From Hyalella azteca (Eukaryota; Arthropoda; Malacostraca; Amphipoda; Hyalellidae): 64,000 nt of DNA. The number at the start of each line of letters is the position of its first letter. Within the stretch, counting starts at the first letter, position 1. The translations under genes were made by a program, and so were the position numbers. This document shows positions 57,859 to 64,000 of this stretch, in pieces. The stretch spans positions 62,001 through 126,000 of the forward strand of contig NW_025942174.1 in NCBI RefSeq assembly GCF_000764305.2, written 5' to 3'. The notes under the pieces are model-generated. The model saw nothing but the letters and a program-made list of their open reading frames with translations, did no database searches and was not told the DNA's origin.

Positions 57859-59111
57859 CCAATAAATGACAGAGAACGGCCGGAGGCCAAAAGCTCAACT
57901 GCAAACCTAGCTGCAGGAGCACAGGTAGATGGTCCCTAACACACTTCAGTGTGATAGAAATGTCCACGCAGCGCATGATACCCCGCTGTACTAATATACT
58001 TGGGTCAGAACGTACGCAACTAACGTCGCGTTCTACAGATAGTTTCAAAGCCCGCCTCTGGAGTTCTGCTTCACCTAAGTATCAAAACAAAGTAAAATAA
58101 TGCAGCACCTAATTGAGGTGACATCTGACGTAATGTTCAAGTATCATTATTTCTATGGTAGCTTCTATAATTTAATGCCTAAAGAATATATTCTACATCA
58201 ACTCTAAATTCGGCAATTTTTATTAAAAATGTCACTAACAACATTTAGTGTAATAAGTAAAATTTATAACACATCATTTCGGAAACTTCATTAACTATCA
58301 GGCTTCGAGTGTCGCAATAACGTGTTTGAAGCCAAAACACCATCCTACAACAATCGCTGGAAAATTGCATATATTCATGGCAATACAGGTCCCATTAGAT
58401 TCATGATGACACGTTGAGTGCGACACAACTCATCGGTTGGTTGCAGGGTATTTTTTTTTTCTGGACAATTCCGTAATTTTTTTTTTTCAATTACGTTGTC
58501 CGGCAAAAATTTATGATGTCGTACTTCCTTGTTAAATTTCAAAAAGCAGGAAAAAAAGGAAAATTTGATTTTTGCACCGGAACCTACAAATTTACTCGTA
58601 AATATTGAATTCTAGTCCTTTTTGTCAGAGGACTTGACCGTTTTTAGGCCACCTATATAGGCAACCCTGGTGGGTCGCGCAGCACTCAACGTGTTAGTTA
58701 AGTTAATACTGGGTGGTTGTACAATTTTTTTTATAAAAACTCATGTTAAGCCCACATTATATTCAATTTGTCTGCATATTTAAAAAATTTTAAATAATTT
58801 GTATAAATTATGAGATCATTGTTTAATGGTGATTACGAATATTTTAAGGGGCTGAAGCCCCCCAGTGAGCCTAATAAAGTACTGGTGCGAGCTATCCTTT
58901 TCCCGTTAGTAATATTAAATGAAGCAATCATCATTCAATATGATGGTATCAACCCACCACTACGTAACATAACATAGCGATGTCGGCGCTGAAGAGTAGG
59001 CCTGATGTGGTCTGTCGCCGATTCAGTGCTTTTCGTGACTTGTTCACAAAAGATCCAAATGCATGTCCTTTGACCGGAACTTTCATGACTGACGATAGTT
59101 TGAAATAGCTA
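57859..59111. other. Intergenic, with one MITE and no gene
   Basis: No coding gene. Besides the element at 58410 it holds a small GGGGCT / AGCCCC hairpin near 58849-58862. Confidence 0.4.
58410..58693 (+). mobile_element. Diverged member of the TTAA MITE family, copy 4
   Basis: About 284 bp with inverted ends CACGTTGAGTGCGAC and its partner GCAGCACTCAACGTG. It is followed by TTAG, a one-base change from TTAA. The interior shares 'TCTGGACAATTCCGT', 'AAAATTTATGAT' and 'GGAACCTACAAAT' with copies 1-3. Confidence 0.75.
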
Positions 59112-59342
59112 CTAGACTTCCACCGGGTTCAATATGGTGCTAGGCATTTCAAGTCTGAACATATATTTTTCCATAACTTTATCTAGTCTGTTCGTGAACG
59201 CGTTCATACTCGGAGCGCCAACAATGTAATCGGGGAGGCTGTTCCACATGTCGGTGATTTGAAGCGAGAAGAAATGTTGTCGCGACAAATGAACAAGTTT
59301 ATCTGTTTCAAAACGATACTCAACTGTGCAATTCATGATCAC
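59112..59342 (-). pseudogene. 3' fragment of a LINE reverse-transcriptase ORF
   Basis: The minus frame reads HFFSLQITDMWNSLPDYIV, APSMNAFTNRLDKVMEKY, matching the well-known C-terminal tail of non-LTR retrotransposon polyproteins ('FF..R....WN.LP..VV.APS...FK.RLD'). The rest of the reverse transcriptase is absent, with stops upstream, so this is a dead, 5'-truncated copy as is usual for LINEs. The clade (Jockey/CR1/RTE-like) cannot be fixed. Confidence 0.8.
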
Positions 59343-62060
59343 TAATTAAATTTACTTATTTTAATCGGACAATTCATGACTAAGGCTCTTCAGCGCTCTA
59401 CTGAGATAATTCCTTTCAATGTCAAACTTTTCAGAAAATAGCCTATACACACCAGTAAATTATCGCACTGTGTTTTTGATTGGTTTCATGCAGGTTGAAA
59501 AATCTTACAGATTCGTTATTTAAAAGCAGTGACTTTTACTCTTTTTTACTCAAAGTTTACTTTGTATCCTTGTTAATCACTTAATTCACCAACACATGAA
59601 ACTTCTACATGTGCTTCGCATTTCAGTCACCGCTGCAAAAGGCAATTTTCTAGGAGTTTCTAGAGAATCGGATTCCAGAAAAACGTCGTTAGTTACAGAT
59701 GATTCGAAAAACCTCTCGTCGGTGGGACGAACTGACAGTCCTTCGTCTTTTTAGTTTTGACCATGCCATTTTATTTGTGAAAAACATGATGTGGCTAAAA
59801 TATTTCATATGTCTAAATACTGATTTATTTTTCAGCGCCTATTGCCTGCTACATTGTGAATTTGAGCTCAAGGGTTTATACCTTCACCTCGATATAATTA
59901 ACGGATCTTCGCTTCATCAGCACTACAAACTTTGATATTATCAATGAGCCAAATCTAAATTTTCTATTCATCTATCATCTGAACTCTCACTGATTTTTTA
60001 CTTTAATTTTATGAAATATTAATGGAATTTGTTCTGGCTGACTGATTGCAGCCTTCATTATTTGATACCTCGGTTTGTAAACGTAATTTAACAAATAGAT
60101 TGAAATGACTCAATGTTTTTTTTTTTCGAATTGCAAATGCGTGCTTCATTTTACTTTCAATTTCAGATTTCTCAGATTATACTGTTTATTAGCCGATTTA
60201 GAAATTGCATGCCGATCATTTTGAAGTCACGTCATTCTATCAGTTTCTGTAACACGTTATATACAACTTTCCGCGCATGAACAAGGTCATGCGTTACATT
60301 CATTTTAATTAAGATGCGTTGTGTATATGAAATAATATACGTTTAAAAATTACTTTTTAAAGACAACACTTCCAAAGAATCCAGTGTCTCCAATCTTACA
60401 GATGTACAATGAATTTCTCATTTAATTTTCGAATATTAAAAAAATTAATTTTTCAATTTTTTAATATATACTTTTTTTAATATATAATTTTTTTTAAATT
60501 ATTTATTCTATTAATTGATGCATGCATTGCCTCTGACTTCACGCAAGTGTGCAAAATTTCAGATCAATTAGACAGGTAAGAGTGTGTCAAATATCAGTTA
60601 GGTATAAGATTTGTAGCTGACAAAATTATTTTTTAAATTTTTTAATATTAAAAAAATATAATTTTTAAAATCATTTATTTTGACATTTTATTCATGCATT
60701 GTCTCCAACTTTACACAAGTGTGCAAAATTTCAGATCGATAGGATAAGTAGAAGTGTGTTAAATTTCGATTACAAGATTTGTAACAGACAAACAAACAAA
60801 CAACAAGAAGTGAAGTTAAAGAGAAGTGTTGTAATAAAAAAAACTAACATCTTGAATCTGATGACATAGAAGTATTGCCAAATTAAAGGGATGGAAAAGG
60901 ATTCTAGCTTCACTGACTTCGTCGTAACGAACATGAACACAATCTTTAATACTCATAACAATAATTCTAAACATGAGACTATACCTAATTGCAACGTACA
61001 CGAAAAACAGTAAAGTTGTCTAAATAACGTCTAACGATTTCACGACATGAAAAGACATGAGAAGCAAAAGTTTTTACGCACTCTAATGAGACGAATTAAT
61101 TACTATCAGTGAAAGCTACAAATGATATATTATTTGTAAGAGTTCGTTACTTACAACAAAAGCACACACGAATGGATTGCCTGTCTTGGATACAATATTT
61201 CTGTGAAAGAATAAATCTAGGACGACGTAGAGATTTGTCAAAAAATGATATTATTTTCATCGCTATTATGATTTTAATCTAAACTTCCATAATGTATAAA
61301 ATAAATGATGCGATTGCATGACTAGAAAAAGTCTGGGATTTGGTATGTGACACTATTATGGCTTTATGAAGAGTGAATATTGTAATATAGATTTAGTTAA
61401 AATGAATTTAAAACAAAATTAAAAATTTAAAATAAATTTTTTTGGCTGCCGCATTGCTAAGGTATAAAATTTCCAGGAAAAGTACTTTCTTAATGAGTTC
61501 TTCTTTCGTATATTCTAAAAAACGCTTCTTGAATCCTTAACAGTTTTTTCATTCCTTGACTTCTAGATGAATCCTTTGCTTCTAAATCGTAAGTAGTTTG
61601 ATTTTCAAGTAATTACCAATTATATTAATGAGCCAAAAGTTGACTGATTCTAGGAGAGGTATCGGGTATAACGGTCATGCGTCTGGAGTTTCTGGAAACT
61701 GTGAGACTAACGAATGAAGACAAATTTCTATCATGGAGTTCCACATTATATGCAATGCAGAGGAAAGAATTGAGTAAAAATACTTTAAATAACTCATTGT
61801 TTGTGGCACAATCACTGTGCCTGATTTCATAGATCCCATCACATTTGCATTCATTCATGGGAAGTCGTGTCTGGCACTATCTGGAAGCAAGCATAGCGCT
61901 CAAGCAGCTTGCAAAGACTCCTCTTCTACGGCCAAACTAAAAATAAAATTTCCTCGAATAAATTGCGCAATTCACACGTAGTTAATTGTTGCTCCCTTTT
62001 AATACTAACTAACTAAAATTTAATTACTTTCAGGAATATAGATTTAGTTTAAAATCGTTT
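59343..62060. other. Intergenic, no gene; one internal duplication
   Basis: AT-rich. A ~172-bp duplication occurs at ~60523-60600 and ~60695-60790: both copies contain TGCATTG(C/T)CTCC-like sequence, CAAGTGTGCAAAATTTCAGA and GTGTGT(C/T)AAAT. The second ends in (ACAA)n, resembling a retrotransposon 3' tail. No gene is recognised. Confidence 0.5.
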
Positions 62061-62062
62061 TG

Positions 62063-62161
62063 AATCGAGAAATTTCTGCAAGTGACTGCTCTGGGAAGTT
62101 CGTGATCGGCATTGCGCGCCAGAAAACGCTAGAAACTTACCAGCAGGGACTGTTATATAAG
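62063..62161 (+). promoter_or_regulatory. Hsp70: Heat-shock promoter of Hsp70 gene C
   Basis: TATATAAG at 62154-62161. Upstream, GAGAAATTTCTGCA (62067-62080) and GAAAACGCTAGAAACTTA (62122-62139) are near-copies of the gene B elements at the same relative order and spacing. So the B-C duplication included the promoter, and both are likely driven by heat-shock factor. Confidence 0.8.
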
Positions 62162-62189
62162 CCGACTCGTACGTTGGACGTCATGAGAT

Positions 62190-62330
62190 TCTAGCAAGCT
62201 ACGACAGTGTACGCATCAAGCTAAGCCGGCTTAAAGTTACGTGATTAATATCGTGCTGTGTTGATACGTTATCGTGAATTAATTGCAGTTCAGTGCGAAT
62301 AAATATTTCGTCCATATTTGATTTTGAGAG
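62190..62330 (+). other. Hsp70: Untranslated first exon of Hsp70 gene C
   Basis: The start is placed ~30 bp after the TATA box (estimated). The exon ends TTGAGAG before GTAAGT (62331). The leader intron runs to TTTTACAG (63231), so the start codon lies eight bases into exon 2, as in gene B. Confidence 0.65.
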
Positions 62331-63239
62331 GTAAGTTATTCATTTGTCGTATGATTTCAATGTACTGTACTGATACCTAAGTGATGACGATATTGATCCA
62401 ACTTCTGTCCTACTGCATTTAAGCGTTGAACTATTATTAGTTAAACCATCGTTCATGCTCAGCTGAAAGAACAGTGTCTGAAGAACTGTGCTGAAGAACC
62501 TAATTTTACTGCTAATAATCTTGAATTATTTGAGGATTAAATGAAGATTTGCGGAAAAAGTGTAGGAAGTATCGTAATAGCTAAGCCTATTGCGGTTTGA
62601 TGTGGTGTTTTTGTATGTACGGATTAAAGATTTATATCTAAGTTTGACTAATGTATTGTAAAATTGTAGAATGTAGTGTACTATTCAGGAATGTGGTACT
62701 AAAGCTATATTGAATTGTTTAACGTAAAGTGTGCTGTGTGCCATGCATTTTAAAATCGTGACTCCGCATCATTGATCTTTTGTAAAATGGTAAATCCCGG
62801 AAATCTGTCCTCACCGTCTCACGGCGTCTCCGTTCTTGAACAATTTTGTACTTGAAGTTTATTAAGGTAGTAAATTTGCTTGTGAGGTATTTTTTGAAGT
62901 TGTTGATATAACTTGAAAGATGATTAGTGCAAAATTTGTGAGCTCGTTAACCAATAACCATGAATCAAAAATATTATAATACTTGTCTCTCAATAATCTC
63001 ATGACACAGTAATGACTTGAAAAGTGATAAGATATCTCGAAGGGCCCGTACGAAGTGCAAAATTACTAAAGTCGTCCTAGACAGACGTTAGCATAATATG
63101 AACGAAAATTTCGGGTATGAAATCAGTCAGTAACTCGTTTACAATCATATTGTTCTGTGCTTTGAATTTGCATTACTTACTGTGGAAGAAAAATTAAATT
63201 AAAATTCTGATCTATTGCCATTGTTTTACAGAATCGAAG

Positions 63240-64000
63240 ATGGTGAAAGGAGCATCAGTGGGTATTGATCTGGGCACGACCTACTCGTGCGTGGGTGTGT
63301 TCCAGCATGGCAAGGTCGAGATCATCGCCAATGACCAAGGCAACAGGACAACTCCTTCGTACGTCGCCTTCACAGACACCGAGCGTCTGATTGGTGATGC
63401 TGCCAAGAACCAAGTGGCCCTCAATCCTGTCAACACGATTTTTGACGCCAAACGACTGATTGGGAGAAGGTTTGATGACCCAACCGTTGCCGGTGACATG
63501 AAGCACTGGCCCTTCAAAGTGGTCAATGACAGCGGCAAACCAAAATTGCAGGTCGAATTCAAAGGAGAGATGAAAACATTTTCTCCCGAAGAAATTTCTT
63601 CAATGGTGTTAACCAAGATGAAAGAAATCGCAGAAGCCTACCTGGGAGGGGCTGTAAAAGACGCAGTAATTACCGTACCTGCTTACTTCAACGACTCTCA
63701 ACGCCAAGCAACCAAGGATGCTGGCGCCATTGCTGGCCTCAACGTCCTCAGGATTATCAACGAGCCAACAGCTGCAGCCATCGCCTACGGCCTCGACAAG
63801 AAGGGAACTGGCGCCGGTGAGCGCAACATCCTCATCTTCGATTTGGGCGGTGGAACCTTCGACGTTTCTATCCTGTCCATCGACGACGGCATTTTTGAAG
63901 TGAAGGCCACTGCTGGAGATACTCATCTCGGAGGAGAAGATTTTGACAATCGTCTTGTCAATCACTTCGTTGAAGAATTTAAGAGGAAATATAAGAAAGA
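63240..64000 (+). CDS. Hsp70: Cytosolic Hsp70 chaperone gene C, cut by window end
   Basis: The first 253 codons plus two bases of an Hsp70 that starts [16 protein letters not shown] and runs past [14 protein letters not shown] to FKRKYKK. It shares the GTGAGE linker with gene B, and differs from it mainly at the first codons and at scattered synonymous sites. Intact as far as visible. The peptide-binding domain and EEVD would lie beyond the window. Confidence 0.95.
   Translation, partial: MVKGASVGIDLGTTYSCVGVFQHGKVEIIANDQGNRTTPSYVAFTDTERLIGDAAKNQVALNPVNTIFDAKRLIGRRFDDPTVAGDMKHWPFKVVNDSGKPKLQVEFKGEMKTFSPEEISSMVLTKMKEIAEAYLGGAVKDAVITVPAYFNDSQRQATKDAGAIAGLNVLRIINEPTAAAIAYGLDKKGTGAGERNILIFDLGGGTFDVSILSIDDGIFEVKATAGDTHLGGEDFDNRLVNHFVEEFKRKYKK

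Noticed and set aside
1..64000. tRNA, rRNA or spliceosomal RNA genes
   Set aside because: I found no convincing B-box/cloverleaf or snRNA core motif by eye; a tRNAscan or Infernal search would be needed to exclude them.

Overview
This 64 kb window is animal nuclear DNA, most likely arthropod and probably crustacean (inference). It has GT-AG introns of about 0.2 to 2 kb in an AT-rich background, a Drosophila-like Smurf ubiquitin ligase, cytosolic Hsp70 genes with one intron in the 5' leader and an uninterrupted coding exon, heat-shock elements, and many small non-autonomous DNA transposons. The species cannot be named from the sequence.

Layout: 1-990 is a foldback-type inverted repeat, followed by a hAT-type end. 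From 1279 to 17 kb I find no recognisable gene, only short repeats and GC-richer patches. At 17000-17791 an intact 263-codon Arg/Ser-rich reading frame of unknown family lies on the + strand. At 18131-28331 fourteen exons on the + strand encode the last 997 residues of a SMURF-type HECT E3 ligase (end of C2, three WW domains, long Ser/Thr/Asn/Pro linker, HECT). All exon phases agree. The exon or exons for the C2 start were not found. From 33.7 kb to the end is a cytosolic Hsp70 cluster: gene A (+, 36122-38053, complete, Hsc70-like), a broken antisense copy (-, 41344-42190), gene B (+, 53904-55835, complete, TATA plus heat-shock elements) and gene C (+, from 63240, cut by the window end, promoter related to that of B).

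The most unusual observation is in Smurf. Three exon edges (donor of exon 3, acceptors of exons 11 and 12) sit inside short tandem duplications that copy the splice site itself (2 copies of 95 bp, 6 of about 54 bp, 3 of 79 bp). In every case use of a spare site would bring an early stop. Other points are a frame-neutral cassette exon in Smurf, patchy near-identity between Hsp70 genes A and B that suggests gene conversion, a hAT element with an 8-bp target duplication that contains another transposon and a large hairpin, a family of TTAA-flanked elements, a 9 x 55 bp array with a hairpin in each unit, and a 37-bp minisatellite.

Functionally, Smurf proteins restrain BMP/TGF-beta signalling by ubiquitinating Smads and receptors. 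The Hsp70s are ATP-driven chaperones. I see no link between the two loci apart from proximity.
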